64,000 nt of DNA from Pseudomonas sp. CCI4.2 (GCF_034350045.1 NZ_CP133781.1:4450501-4514500); one strand, 5' to 3'. Positions 16,055 to 24,545 are shown, counted from the stretch's first letter. Program-made: numbers and translations. The notes: generated from the letters alone by a model not told the origin.

Positions 16055-16578
16055 AGCGACTCTCCATCATAGGCAATAACGCAGCGTAGGCTTTCGCCGC
16101 TGTTTCCAGATACCGTTCTCGTTCTGCCGGCAAAATCACTCCTGCCCTCGACGTTTTGACCCTCCATGGTCTTAAGCAGGTAGCGGATGTTCTGCAGCGG
16201 GTTGTCGTCCTGATCTTTGAACACGAGGTATTGATCATGCGTCTGTGCAGTCACCTTAGGCTTGTACTGATCAGGATCGTCATGAACTTGGGTCATATTG
16301 ACCGGTGCGGAAGGTATTCGGATTCGGGCGGCAGCAGTTTCAAATAGTGGGCATTGAAAAACATCAGTGTCTTGTTTAATAAGTAGCCATTGTCCGGTTT
16401 TCAGTTGGTCGAGATTTTTATGCTCCATATCTACGCTCAGGGCCGCACGCATCCTTTCTAGGCCCTTAATATCGACTCCTCGATCAAGTGCTCTCTTTAC
16501 CCGGCGTGCTGCAATTTCTGCTGGATAAGCATGGGGTTGATCCCATTGAGACAGCTCCTGCCGAGGAACCAATTTCAT
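16051..16578 (-). CDS. Protein between Hcp and the putative effector, possible effector carrier/adaptor
   Basis: 175 aa from ATG 16578, with GAGG 9 bases upstream. The C-terminal third (about 110-160) reads DQYLVFKDQDDNPLQNIRYLLK followed by MEGQNVEGRSDFAGRTRTV, which matches the 'plus-x-D-x-x-G-x-P-L-x-x-x-x-Y ... G ... G-x-T-D-x-x-G-x-T' pattern of the small beta domain that decorates many type VI secreted VgrG, PAAR and effector proteins. The N-terminus has no clear domain. The stop overlaps the GTG start of the next gene by 4 bases, and hcp ends 55 bases upstream. A carrier or loading role is inference. Confidence 0.6.
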   Translation of the reverse strand: MKLVPRQELSQWDQPHAYPAEIAARRVKRALDRGVDIKGLERMRAALSVDMEHKNLDQLKTGQWLLIKQDTDVFQCPLFETAAARIRIPSAPVNMTQVHDDPDQYKPKVTAQTHDQYLVFKDQDDNPLQNIRYLLKTMEGQNVEGRSDFAGRTRTVSGNSGESLRCVIAYDGESL

Positions 16579-16632
16579 AACCAAAGCCTCGTATAGCTGA
16601 ATGTGTCCAAACTCTTCGGACTCGTGTTGGAT

Positions 16633-17133
16633 TCAAGTGTTTTTACTGACACGCCATTGATCAGCAGATTCAGTCCCCGCGATATGGTGCGTCCAAATGA
16701 TTTTTCGATACGTGATGTGGACCTCTTCCGCATGACCTAAATACGCTTTGCTTGGGTCGTTGCAATGCGGCATGTTTATGTCTGCGGCAATGATCAGTGC
16801 GTCCTCCAATTCCATGGTGTAATAGTGTTCTTGTACACCCTGTGCTGCTGTCCGATAAAAGTCCAATCGGCACACTTCCAAATGTTCCGCGTTCACCAGC
16901 GCGCTGTTAATCAGGGGTGAAGATTTATCGACCATTTTGGTGATGACGAGTGGCTTGTGCATGCGATAACTCCCGTCCGGAGGTATGTACACGCCGTGGT
17001 GCAGCGCCTGCACCAAAATTTTATCGTTATGGCTGGATTGGTGAGTATTACCAACCGACTCTTTGCTCAATGCTCCAGCAGTGATTAAACCTTGGCTTGT
17101 TCCTTTGATAGTCAGGTAAGCGGGTGTAGGCAT
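16633..17133 (-). CDS. hcp: Orphan Hcp (type VI secretion tube protein)
   Basis: 166 aa beginning MPTPAYLTIKGTSQGLITAG, with the family patterns ILVQALHHGVYIPPDGSYRMHKPLVITK (split across a loop), KSSPLINSALVNAEHLEVCRLDFYRTAAQGVQEHYYTMELEDA and the C-terminal HAEEVHITYRKIIWTH. Hcp forms the hexameric rings of the type VI tail tube and carries small effectors in its lumen. No other type VI structural gene (tssB/C, clpV, vgrG) lies in the window, so this is an orphan copy. It heads a co-directional set of four genes ending at 15045. Substitutions in the usually conserved loop (SVGNTHQSSHNDK) suggest adaptation to the linked cargo. Confidence 0.93.
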   Translation of the reverse strand: MPTPAYLTIKGTSQGLITAGALSKESVGNTHQSSHNDKILVQALHHGVYIPPDGSYRMHKPLVITKMVDKSSPLINSALVNAEHLEVCRLDFYRTAAQGVQEHYYTMELEDALIIAADINMPHCNDPSKAYLGHAEEVHITYRKIIWTHHIAGTESADQWRVSKNT

Positions 17134-17486
17134 TTGTTTAATGTAAACGGTATGTTTATATTCTGTTTGTTTGCAATCAAGGTACTAAATGCGAGTGTGC
17201 TCATTGCAAGTGGAGACCATAACTTTTCAAGTTTTTCTGCTCAATGAATTTTATTTTTCTAAATGTTTCCTATTGATATACTTTATATTCTTCGGTTTTT
17301 TTAGGCCATTTCAAGCAGTACGATTGTTTCGTGTGTGAAAGTTTAACGCCGCAAGCGTTGCCAACTCGTTCAATCACTTACACACCGAAGAACCCGCCGT
17401 GTACCCCGACGTCAAACTCATCACCGCTCACAATTGATCACATACACTGAACCCACTACTGCGAGGATGATAGGCACCAGAAAGTT
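17134..17486. other. AT-rich promoter region of the Hcp cassette
   Basis: About 350 bases of markedly lower GC than the flanks, particularly 17150-17330. It should hold the minus-strand promoter of hcp. No gene seen. The base composition, with the AT-rich third positions of the cassette genes, points to acquisition by transfer. Confidence 0.5.
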
Positions 17487-17880
17487 ATGGTCGATGCGGA
17501 TGAATTCGTCGACGACACGCCGGAGAACCTTGCGTTGTTGTCCGATGCCCTGGAAGACGCCGGCTACCTGGTGCTGGTGGCGCTGGACGGCAGCAGCGCG
17601 TTAAACCGCATCCAACGCCGCCGCCCGGACTTGATTCTGCTCGACGCAATGATGCCGGGGCTGGACGGCTTCGAGACCTGCCGACAGATTAAATCCCAAC
17701 CTGACAGCGCCAACATCCCGGTGCCGTTCATGACTGCCTTGACCCACAGCAAGCACGTGGTCAAAGGCTTCGAAGCTGGCGCCATCGATTACGTGACCAA
17801 ACCCATCGAATGCAACGAAGTCTTGGCCCGCGTCGCCTCACACCTGCGTACTGCGCGGATATTGCAGTCAGCGCGGGGGA
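17487..17880 (+). pseudogene. Truncated response regulator (receiver domain only)
   Basis: The frame encodes a CheY-type receiver: VDDTPENLALLSDALEDAGY, phospho-acceptor Asp in LILLDAMMPGLDGF, the switch Thr region FMTALTHSKHVVKGF and the conserved Lys in YVTKPIECNEVLARVASHLRTARIL. In related regulators this is followed by a LuxR-type DNA-binding domain. Here homology stops near 17880, and the frame then runs through intergenic palindromes to a stop at 18275. No partner kinase is adjacent. Possibly a remnant of a deletion; it might still be translated as a stand-alone receiver. Confidence 0.65.
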
Positions 17881-17989
17881 TGTTTTCCCTGATGAAAAAC
17901 GAAACGAAATACACTCCCAAAATTTGGTCTGGGGTTGCCCCCAAACATAGGATCTCCCACCGTATCCCTATTTACCGCCGGAAATTTTT

Positions 17990-18081
17990 CTGTAGGAACC
18001 AACTCGTCGGCGACGCAGGCGACGCGGTACATCCGAAGCACCGCTGTGCTGCTGAAATAGCCAACAAGTTGGCTCCTACAG
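17990..18081. repeat. Intergenic palindromic element, type B
   Basis: Left half CTGTAGGAACCAACTCGTCG, right half GCCAACAAGTTGGCTCCTAC: inverted ends of a 92-base hairpin with a 50-base variable middle. The element lies where the response regulator's missing output domain should be. Confidence 0.75.
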
Positions 18082-18117
18082 GTTTGGATCAATCCAAGTT
18101 CTTTGCCACGGCGAGAC

Positions 18118-18203
18118 CTGTGGGAGCCAGGCTTGCCTGCGAAGGATTCGGCGCGGTATCAACGATTGAGCGGCGCTGCTTTCCCGAACAAGTTCGGTCC
18201 CAC
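18118..18203. repeat. Intergenic palindromic element, mixed type A/B ends
   Basis: Left end CTGTGGGAGCCAGGCTTGCC, right end CCGAACAAGTTCGGTCCCAC. The outer GTGGGA/TCCCAC bases pair although the inner halves belong to different palindrome types, so this is a hybrid unit. Confidence 0.6.
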
Positions 18204-18275
18204 GGCCTTCGGCCAGAAACAGGCAGGCGACCAACACAGCCGCTGGACGCACAATTGCCTTTGACCCTAGTTTGA

Positions 18276-18534
18276 ACCAGCTAGACCGCAGGGACTTCAT
18301 TGATGGTGCGGTTGCTGTTAACTCCCTACAGCCCCCAACCCATTAGGCCACGCCAGCGACACCAACAGAATCGAAAGCCATAACAACATTGCGTTGGTTT
18401 TTTTGCATTAAAACAGGACTGCCTGTTATTTCGGTTAAAAATCACATCTATACCGAAACATTCTAGTGCTTTTCTTGCCTACTTTCGGGGCTGTGCTTGA
18501 CTGACATAAATTACAAGGATTTTTGGAGTTTTAA
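18276..18534. other. AT-rich leader upstream of the secreted Cys-rich protein
   Basis: About 260 bases without a gene. The right half is AT-rich and should carry the promoter of the gene at 18535; a GGAG lies 9 bases before its ATG. Confidence 0.45.
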
Positions 18535-18960
18535 ATGTCTCGGTTAATTAAAGCAGTATTAATTTCTGCGCTGTGCCTTGGCGTTGCCCCTGCTGTATCT
18601 ATTATCACTGCAACAAAGGCACTGGCAGAATGTTATCCATCTTATGACCTAGAAGACGAAGGGTGCGATGAAGAAGAAGCAGCAAAGGAGGGTTTTACCT
18701 CGCCCTACGAAGCACATGACCCGCAGTGCCTATCCGCTTGGAACCAGAGCCCCGCCAAAGCCACGTGTCGTAGCTCGGAATGGTTTGAGCGAAAAGATAG
18801 TCAGTGCCGTATCTTAGTTGAATGCACATCGAGCAATAGAACTTATGACGCTCTTGGAGTTGAACATACCGTTCCCTCACCCGGAGGAGGAGTTTTTGAG
18901 TTGCGGGACTTGAGCAAACTTTCTAATTGTAAAGGTACCCTAAAGATAGGGAATTGTTAG
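18535..18960 (+). CDS. Secreted Cys-rich protein of unknown function
   Basis: 141 aa with a clear Sec signal peptide (MSRLIKAVLISALCLGVAPA ... ATKALA, cleavage before ECYPSY at about residue 32). The mature part of about 110 residues holds eight Cys, probably in disulfides in the periplasm or outside: an acidic stretch DLEDEGCDEEEAA, then CLSAWNQSPAKATC, SQCRILVEC and a C-terminal LSKLSNCKGTLKIGNC. The end resembles the half-repeat style of small beta lectin-like domains, but not closely enough to name one. GC content is lower than in the neighbouring operons. Monocistronic and in an accessory stretch; function unknown. Confidence 0.75.
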   Translation: MSRLIKAVLISALCLGVAPAVSIITATKALAECYPSYDLEDEGCDEEEAAKEGFTSPYEAHDPQCLSAWNQSPAKATCRSSEWFERKDSQCRILVECTSSNRTYDALGVEHTVPSPGGGVFELRDLSKLSNCKGTLKIGNC

Positions 18961-19117
18961 TTTCCAAACAGTAAACTTCACACCCTCAGCCTAAAAGCGG
19001 CGTGGTCGCGTGTCGTAAACTTTCTCTGCCGATTTGAAAGCTATCGGAGTTTGGAAAATTTACGCCATGCAATCAGCAGCCACACTTAGAGTCAGCGCTA
19101 CTGCGGCGCTCACGCTA

Positions 19118-20401
19118 TCAAGGCATCCCCAACCAATTCGGCAACGCCAGCGATATAAACGGTACGTAGGTCACCAGCACCAGGAACGCCAACAAGATCG
19201 TCAACCACGGCAACGCCGCGCGGATGGTTTCGCCCAGGGTCAGGCCAGTCACCGCCGAGGTCACGAACAGGTTGAGCCCCACGGGTGGGTGGACCAAACC
19301 GATCTCCATGTTCACCACCATGACAATGCCAAGGTGGATGGGGTCGATGCCGAGTTTCATGGCGATGGGGAAGAAGATCGGCGCGAGGATCAGCACGATG
19401 GCCGACGGTTCCATGAAGCTGCCTGCGACCAGCAGCACGATGTTGACCATGATCAGGAAGCCAACCGGCGTCAGACCTTCGGACACCACCCAATTGGTGA
19501 TTTGCTGGGGGATCTGTTCGGTGGTCAGTACGTGGGCGAAGAGCATGGCGTTGGCGATGATAAACATCAGCATCAGCGTCAGCCGCCCTGACTCAACCAG
19601 CACCCGTGGGCAGTCGCGAATTTTCATGTCTTTGTAAATAAACAACGAGACGAACGCCGAATACACCGCTGCCACCGCGGCCGCTTCGGTGGGGGTGAAC
19701 ATGCCGCTGTAGATACCGCCAAGGATGATCACCAGCAACAGCAATCCCCAGAACGCCCGTCGCGCAGTGCGCAGCCATTCGCGGAAGGTTACCCGTGGCT
19801 GGGCCGGCAACTTCTTGACCCGCGCGACGATGTAGATCACCACGATCAAGGCTAAGCCGAGGAGGATGCCGGGAACGATACCGGCGATGAACAGCTTGCC
19901 GACCGAGGTTTGGGTGGCAGACGCGTAGACCACCATCACAATTGAAGGCGGGATCAGAATGCCCAGGGTACCGGCGTTGCAAATAATCCCGGCGCCGAAC
20001 GCTTTCGGGTACCCGGACCGGACCATACCTGCGACGGCGATGGAACCGACTGCCGCCACGGTGGCTGGCGAAGAACCGGATAACGCGGCGAACAACATGC
20101 ACGCCAGCACGGCAGCAATCGCCAGCCCGCCACGAATGTGCCCGACACAGGCATTGGCAAAATCGATCAGCCGTTGTGCCACACCGCCGGTGGTCATGAA
20201 CGCACCGGAAAGCAGGAAGAATGGGATAGCCAATAGGGTGTAAGCGTCAGACGTTTCGAACAGCTTGATCGCCAGTGAACTCAAGGAGTCAGGGCTGAAC
20301 AGCAGGATCGACAGTGCCCCGGACAAACCCAACGAAATAGCAATGGGTACGCCGAGAAACATGAATACAAACAGAAGCAGGAATAGACAGAGGATCGTCA
20401 T
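19118..20401 (-). CDS. dctM: TRAP transporter large permease (DctM)
   Basis: 427-aa membrane protein of the DctM family, which uses the sodium gradient to import the ligand brought by the periplasmic DctP. It has about twelve hydrophobic segments and family signatures AIPFFLLSGAFMTTGG, FAALSGSSPATVAAVGSI, AGTLGILIPPSIVMVVY and GLVHPPVGLNLFV. The start overlaps the dctQ stop (TGATG). It sits in the position of PA0886 in the Pseudomonas aeruginosa itaconate locus, so itaconate or a relative is the probable substrate. That is by synteny. Confidence 0.95.
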   Translation of the reverse strand: MTILCLFLLLFVFMFLGVPIAISLGLSGALSILLFSPDSLSSLAIKLFETSDAYTLLAIPFFLLSGAFMTTGGVAQRLIDFANACVGHIRGGLAIAAVLACMLFAALSGSSPATVAAVGSIAVAGMVRSGYPKAFGAGIICNAGTLGILIPPSIVMVVYASATQTSVGKLFIAGIVPGILLGLALIVVIYIVARVKKLPAQPRVTFREWLRTARRAFWGLLLLVIILGGIYSGMFTPTEAAAVAAVYSAFVSLFIYKDMKIRDCPRVLVESGRLTLMLMFIIANAMLFAHVLTTEQIPQQITNWVVSEGLTPVGFLIMVNIVLLVAGSFMEPSAIVLILAPIFFPIAMKLGIDPIHLGIVMVVNMEIGLVHPPVGLNLFVTSAVTGLTLGETIRAALPWLTILLAFLVLVTYVPFISLALPNWLGMP

Positions 20402-21033
20402 CAGTGTTGCTCCTGGTCAGGACTGGCCAGTTTGCTGGCTTCTGCGGCCTCATCTGCGAGTCCAAGACCGATTTGGCGATGGGTGAACAGGCGCCAAAAT
20501 ATTTCCAGATAGCGGATCACTACCATGGCAAAACCGATGGGCACTATGACTGCGATATCGGACAGTTTGACCCCGAATTGATCAAGGTCTTCGGCACCGA
20601 TACTGGCGATAAACAACGCGTTCAACCATTTGAAACTGGCCACCACGAACAAACCGGAATAAGCCAGGCAGCACAGGCAGGCAATCATCGCCAGCCAGCG
20701 TTGAACCCGGTGCGGGGTCAGTTTGACCAATGCGTCCAAGCCCAAATGCCCGGCCGTGCGCACGCCATAGGACATGCCAAAGAAAATCAGCCAGCCAAAC
20801 ATCGCTTTGGTCAGTGCCACGCTCCAGGTCATATCCTGGGCGTAACCCATCATGTGATCGCCGGCGCTGGCGAAGAAATCGCGGCTGAAGGCCCACTTGT
20901 CGCTCAACGCGTAAAACAGCGTGTAGACGTTGTTGAGCATCACGTAAACGAATGTCACCAGCGTCATGGCGGCCAGCAGGAAGGCGATAAAGGCTTCCTC
21001 CAGGTGCTCCCAGAGTCGCATCAGTGATTGCAT
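20401..21033 (-). CDS. dctQ: TRAP transporter small permease (DctQ)
   Basis: 210 aa with four membrane segments. It includes the DctQ pattern FFGMSYGVRTAGHLGLDALVKLTPHRVQRWLAM split over two helices, and the C-terminal FGVKLSDIAVIVPIGFAMVVIRYLE. DctQ pairs with DctM to form the membrane part of the transporter. 74 bases separate it from dctP. It is longer than the shortest DctQ proteins because of an insert around YALSDKWAFSRDFFASAGDHM. Confidence 0.92.
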   Translation of the reverse strand: MQSLMRLWEHLEEAFIAFLLAAMTLVTFVYVMLNNVYTLFYALSDKWAFSRDFFASAGDHMMGYAQDMTWSVALTKAMFGWLIFFGMSYGVRTAGHLGLDALVKLTPHRVQRWLAMIACLCCLAYSGLFVVASFKWLNALFIASIGAEDLDQFGVKLSDIAVIVPIGFAMVVIRYLEIFWRLFTHRQIGLGLADEAAEASKLASPDQEQH

Positions 21034-21107
21034 AAAAGTGCTCCGAACGTAGAGAAGGCGGCCACTCTGATCCGAGCGGCCGCGCAGACATCACTGCCTG
21101 ATGAGGC

Positions 21108-22100
21108 TTACGGCGCTTTGTTGGAATCGTCGGCAGCCTTGATCAGATCCGGGCCGATTTCCGCCGAGAACTTGTCCCACACTGGGCGCATGGCTTCGCG
21201 CCAGGCGGTCCGTTGTTCTGGGGTCAGCTGAATGATTTCGCTGGTGTGGGCGTCGATGATTTTTTGCTTGGCGGTTTGGTTCAGCGCTTCCGCCTGCTTG
21301 TTCACCTCGACGGTGACCTCAGCCATGATTTTTTCAAGTTCGGTACGAATGTCCGGTGGCAGGCCGTTCCAGAACTTGACGTTGGTGATCACCATGTAGT
21401 CGATCAAACCGTGGTTGGATTCAGTGAAGTACTTCTGCACTTCATTGACCTTCTGGCTTTCATAGTTCGACCAAGTGTTCTCGGTGCCATTGACCGTGCC
21501 GGTCTGCAAGCCCTGATAAACCTCGTTGAAACCCATTTTTCGCGGGTTGGCGTGCAATGCGACAAACTGCGCTTCCAATACACTGGACGCCTGAACACGG
21601 AACTTCAAACCACGGGCATCTTTGGGATCATGCAGCGGTTTGTTGGCAGACAGTTGCTTCAAGCCGTTGTGCCAATACGCCAGGCCGTGAATACCCTTGT
21701 CGTCCATTGAGCTGAGCAAGGCGACACCTTGAGGACCGTGTTGAAAACGGTCGACAGCGGCCAGATCGGTGAACAGGAAGGGCAGATCAAAAACTTGGGT
21801 TTTTTTGGTGTATTGCTCGAACTTGGCCAAGGACGGCGCCAGCATTTGCACGTCGCCCAGCAACAGCGCTTCCATTTCTTTGCCGTCACCGAACAATGAG
21901 GAGTTGGGGTAGACCTCGACTTTCACTTTGCCCGCCAGACGTTCTTCGACAAGCTTTTTGAAGAGCAAAGCGCCGTGCCCTTTAGGGGTATTTTCCGCCA
22001 CGACGTGGGAAAACTTGATGACGATGGGGTCGGCTGCCTGGGTCAGGCTGGCCATGGTCATTGCGGCGGCGCATAGCAGCGCCCGAGACACCTTGAACAT
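21108..22100 (-). CDS. dctP: TRAP transporter periplasmic solute-binding protein (DctP)
   Basis: 330 aa from ATG 22100, with an AGGTG ribosome site; the frame extends upstream but without protein character. Sec signal MFKVSRALLCAAAMTMASLTQA, then DctP family features: IVIKFSHVVAENTPKGHGAL, YPNSSLFGDGKEMEALLLGD, the carboxylate-binding Arg in RGLKFRVQAS and the LQTGTVNGTENTWSN ligand loop. First gene of the transporter set and directly downstream of the citramalyl-CoA lyase gene, in line with PA0884. Expected substrate: itaconate. Confidence 0.94.
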   Translation of the reverse strand: MFKVSRALLCAAAMTMASLTQAADPIVIKFSHVVAENTPKGHGALLFKKLVEERLAGKVKVEVYPNSSLFGDGKEMEALLLGDVQMLAPSLAKFEQYTKKTQVFDLPFLFTDLAAVDRFQHGPQGVALLSSMDDKGIHGLAYWHNGLKQLSANKPLHDPKDARGLKFRVQASSVLEAQFVALHANPRKMGFNEVYQGLQTGTVNGTENTWSNYESQKVNEVQKYFTESNHGLIDYMVITNVKFWNGLPPDIRTELEKIMAEVTVEVNKQAEALNQTAKQKIIDAHTSEIIQLTPEQRTAWREAMRPVWDKFSAEIGPDLIKAADDSNKAP

Positions 22101-22113
22101 CGAATTCACCTTT

Positions 22114-22121
22114 TTATTGTT
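22114..22121 (-). promoter_or_regulatory. Possible Crc/Hfq catabolite-activity motif in the dctP leader
   Basis: On the minus strand the leader of dctP reads AACAATAA immediately upstream of the AGGTG ribosome site, a full AAnAAnAA match. Position and sequence suit Hfq-Crc translational repression of uptake when preferred substrates are present. Single short motif. Confidence 0.45.
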
Positions 22122-22243
22122 GTGATTATTCTTCTGAGAAACGGTGCGGCATGTGGTCTGAAACTGGGTTGCGGTGGGAGCACCATGCACAAAACCGAGC
22201 GTTTATGGAATCCGCATTTTCGTAAGCCAGCATTCGGCTTTGG

Positions 22244-23071
22244 TTAACGCGAGGGCGTTACCACCAACGCCAGCAATCGCTGGGCGCGCAATAACACTGG
22301 CGCATCGACCATTTGGCCATCAATTTGAAACGCGCCAACACCGTGTGCGCTGGCGTCGACCACCCGCTGGGCCCAAGCCAAAGTTGGAGCATCCGGGGCC
22401 AATGCCTGATGGATCACTGCGATTTGTTTTGGGTGAATGCACAAAGCGCCAGCGAAACCCATTTCGTAGGCGTGGCGAATGGAGTCGTGCAAGCCTTGCG
22501 GGTCATTAATGGCGGGGTGTACGCCGTCCAGTGGCGGCAACAAATGTGCACTGCGCGAATGCAGTAGTAAGGCAACGCGGGCCTGATCAAGGACAAACTG
22601 CGCCGCGTGAGAGCCGCTGTGCAAGTTCAGGTCGAGCGCCAAATCCAATGCACCGAATGACAAACGCTGAACCCCTAGAGCGGCGGCAATGTCTGCCAGT
22701 GCCAAAAGCCCGCGAGCACTTTCGATGATCGGCCAAATGGCTTTGCCCGCAGCGGCTACGGCAGCGACCTGAGCAGCGCTTTCGACTTTCGGCAGCAGTA
22801 CACCGGCCACGCCCGCTTGCTGTTGGCAGAACAGGATATCGGCGCCATGTTGCGCGTGCTCGGGTGCGTTGATCCGCACCCAGACCGATGCCGAGGGCGT
22901 GGCGTGCAGAAATGCCGCGAGGTTGTCCCGGGCCTGGCGCTTGAGGGGTTCTTCTACCGCGTCTTCAAAATCGACGATCACGGCATCGGCGCCCGCCGCC
23001 AACGCCTTGGCAAAACGCTCGGGTCGGCTACCGGGCACGAACAGCGCGGAGCGAATAGTGGAGCCGGACAT
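22244..23071 (-). CDS. ccl: (S)-citramalyl-CoA lyase (HpcH/HpaI, CitE-like)
   Basis: Splits citramalyl-CoA into acetyl-CoA and pyruvate, the last step of itaconate breakdown. 275 aa with the CitE pattern RSALFVPGSRPERFAKAL, VIVDFEDAVEEPLKRQAR (metal-binding acidic residues), the substrate Arg in VWVRINAPEH, GVLLPKVESA, WPIIESARGLLAL and the C-terminal GFAGALCIHPKQI. In P. aeruginosa the equivalent gene (PA0883) lies between ict and dctP, as here. 245 bases to ict upstream are filled with palindromic repeats, so the operon may be punctuated there. Function by synteny plus family. Confidence 0.92.
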   Translation of the reverse strand: MSGSTIRSALFVPGSRPERFAKALAAGADAVIVDFEDAVEEPLKRQARDNLAAFLHATPSASVWVRINAPEHAQHGADILFCQQQAGVAGVLLPKVESAAQVAAVAAAGKAIWPIIESARGLLALADIAAALGVQRLSFGALDLALDLNLHSGSHAAQFVLDQARVALLLHSRSAHLLPPLDGVHPAINDPQGLHDSIRHAYEMGFAGALCIHPKQIAVIHQALAPDAPTLAWAQRVVDASAHGVGAFQIDGQMVDAPVLLRAQRLLALVVTPSR

Positions 23072-23135
23072 GGGGGGTTCCTCGTTATTATTCGGTATTC
23101 AATTCACAAAAATCTAAAGGCCAAACCCGGTCCCC

Positions 23136-23300
23136 TGTGGGAACGAATTCATTCGCGAAAGGCCCCGACGCGGTAGGTCAGAAAAAACTCCGTCAACCGC
23201 TTCCCGAATAAATTCGGTCCCACAGATTTTGGCGATGTCCCTGTGGGAGCTGGCCTGCCAACGAAAGCGTCATTGCAAGCGACCCAGGTTTCAGGATCTA
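23136..23300. repeat. Composite intergenic palindromic repeat between ccl and ict
   Basis: Type A inverted pair: GTGGGAACGAATTCATTCGC at the left and TTCCCGAATAAATTCGGTCC at 23201-23222, then a type B flank (CTGTGGGAGCTGGCCTGCC, AACGAAAGCGTCATTGCAAG, CGACCCAGGTTTCAGG) shared with 34840-34910 and 48580-48635. Confidence 0.75.
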
Positions 23301-23316
23301 CAACTGCTCGCTGTCT

Positions 23317-24519
23317 TCAAATCACGCCGTTAGCCTGCAATCGCGCGTGGTCTTCGGTGGAGAATCCCAGTTCGGCCAGTATCCCCACGGTGTGTTCACC
23401 CAACCCCGGCACGGCATCCATGCGCGGAGTGAAAGCGCTATTGCGCCCCGGCGGCAATAGCGCAGGCAACTTGCCGGCTGGGCTGTCGACTTCACGCCAA
23501 CTGTCGCGAGCCTTGAGTTGCGGGTGGTCCCATACGCCTTGCATGTCGTTGACCCGAGCGCTGGCAATTTGCGCAACTTCCAGACGGGCCACCACTTCAT
23601 CGGCGGTCAATTGGGCGAAGCCGTCAACAATGATCTGTCGCAACTGCACACGGTTCTCCGAGCGTTTGAAATTCGCCGAGAAGCGTTCGTCAGTGACCAG
23701 CGCCGGATCCAGCAAAACTTTTTCGCAAAACAGCGCCCATTCACGCTCGTTCTGCAGACCCAGCATGACCGTGTCGCCGCCCTTGGTGGGAAACGGGCCG
23801 TAAGGGTAAATCGTTGAGTGAGCCGCGCCCGCCCGAGGGGGTGGCGCGGCACCGTCGAAGGCGTAATACATCGGGTAGCCCATCCACTCGACGAGGCTTT
23901 CCAGCATGCTGACATCGATCCGACTGCCAACGCCCGACTTATCGCGCAGCATCAGCGCTGACAAAATCCCGCTGTAGGCGTACATGCCGGCGGCGATATC
24001 GGCGATGGAGCAACCGGCCTTGGCCATTTGCTCTTCACCCGGCCCACCGGTGACTGACAAAAAACCGCCTTCGCTCTGAATCAACAGGTCGTAGGCCTTC
24101 TTCTTTTCATACGGACCGCCTTCGCCGTAGCCGGAAATGTCACACACGATCAGCCGTGGAAAACGCTCATGCAGTGCTTCAAACGATAAGCCCATGCGCG
24201 CCGCCGCACCGGGTGCCAGGTTTTGCACCAGCACGTCGGCCTTGCCGAGCAAGCCCATGAGAATATCGCCGGCTTCGTCCTGTTTCAGGTCCAGGGTCAG
24301 GCTTTCTTTGGAGCGATTGGTCCAGACAAAATGCGAGGCCAAGCCGTTTACTCGCTCATCGTAACCACGGGCGAAATCACCGCTACCGGGACGCTCGATT
24401 TTCACCACCCTGGCGCCGAGATCGGCCAATTGGCGGGTGCAAAACGGCGCGGCAATTGCGTGTTCGAGGCTGATGACGGTGATGCCGTCCAATGGACGCG
24501 GGGGGTGTTGGGTAGTCAT
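23317..24519 (-). CDS. ict: Succinyl-CoA:itaconate CoA-transferase (class III CoA-transferase)
   Basis: First step of itaconate catabolism: moves CoA from succinyl-CoA to itaconate. 400 aa from ATG 24519 with GAGGT upstream. Class III (CaiB/FRC family) features: ITVISLEHAIAAPFCTRQLAD, GARVVKIERPGSGDFARGY, WTNRSKESLTLDLK, and the catalytic Asp in SRIDVSMLESLVEWMG, then GGDTVMLGLQNEREWALFCE. Equivalent to PA0882 in position and family. It sits between ccl and the MmgE/PrpD gene. Confidence 0.92.
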   Translation of the reverse strand: MTTQHPPRPLDGITVISLEHAIAAPFCTRQLADLGARVVKIERPGSGDFARGYDERVNGLASHFVWTNRSKESLTLDLKQDEAGDILMGLLGKADVLVQNLAPGAAARMGLSFEALHERFPRLIVCDISGYGEGGPYEKKKAYDLLIQSEGGFLSVTGGPGEEQMAKAGCSIADIAAGMYAYSGILSALMLRDKSGVGSRIDVSMLESLVEWMGYPMYYAFDGAAPPPRAGAAHSTIYPYGPFPTKGGDTVMLGLQNEREWALFCEKVLLDPALVTDERFSANFKRSENRVQLRQIIVDGFAQLTADEVVARLEVAQIASARVNDMQGVWDHPQLKARDSWREVDSPAGKLPALLPPGRNSAFTPRMDAVPGLGEHTVGILAELGFSTEDHARLQANGVI

Positions 24520-24545
24520 GTTTCTGTACCTCAGATGACACCAAT

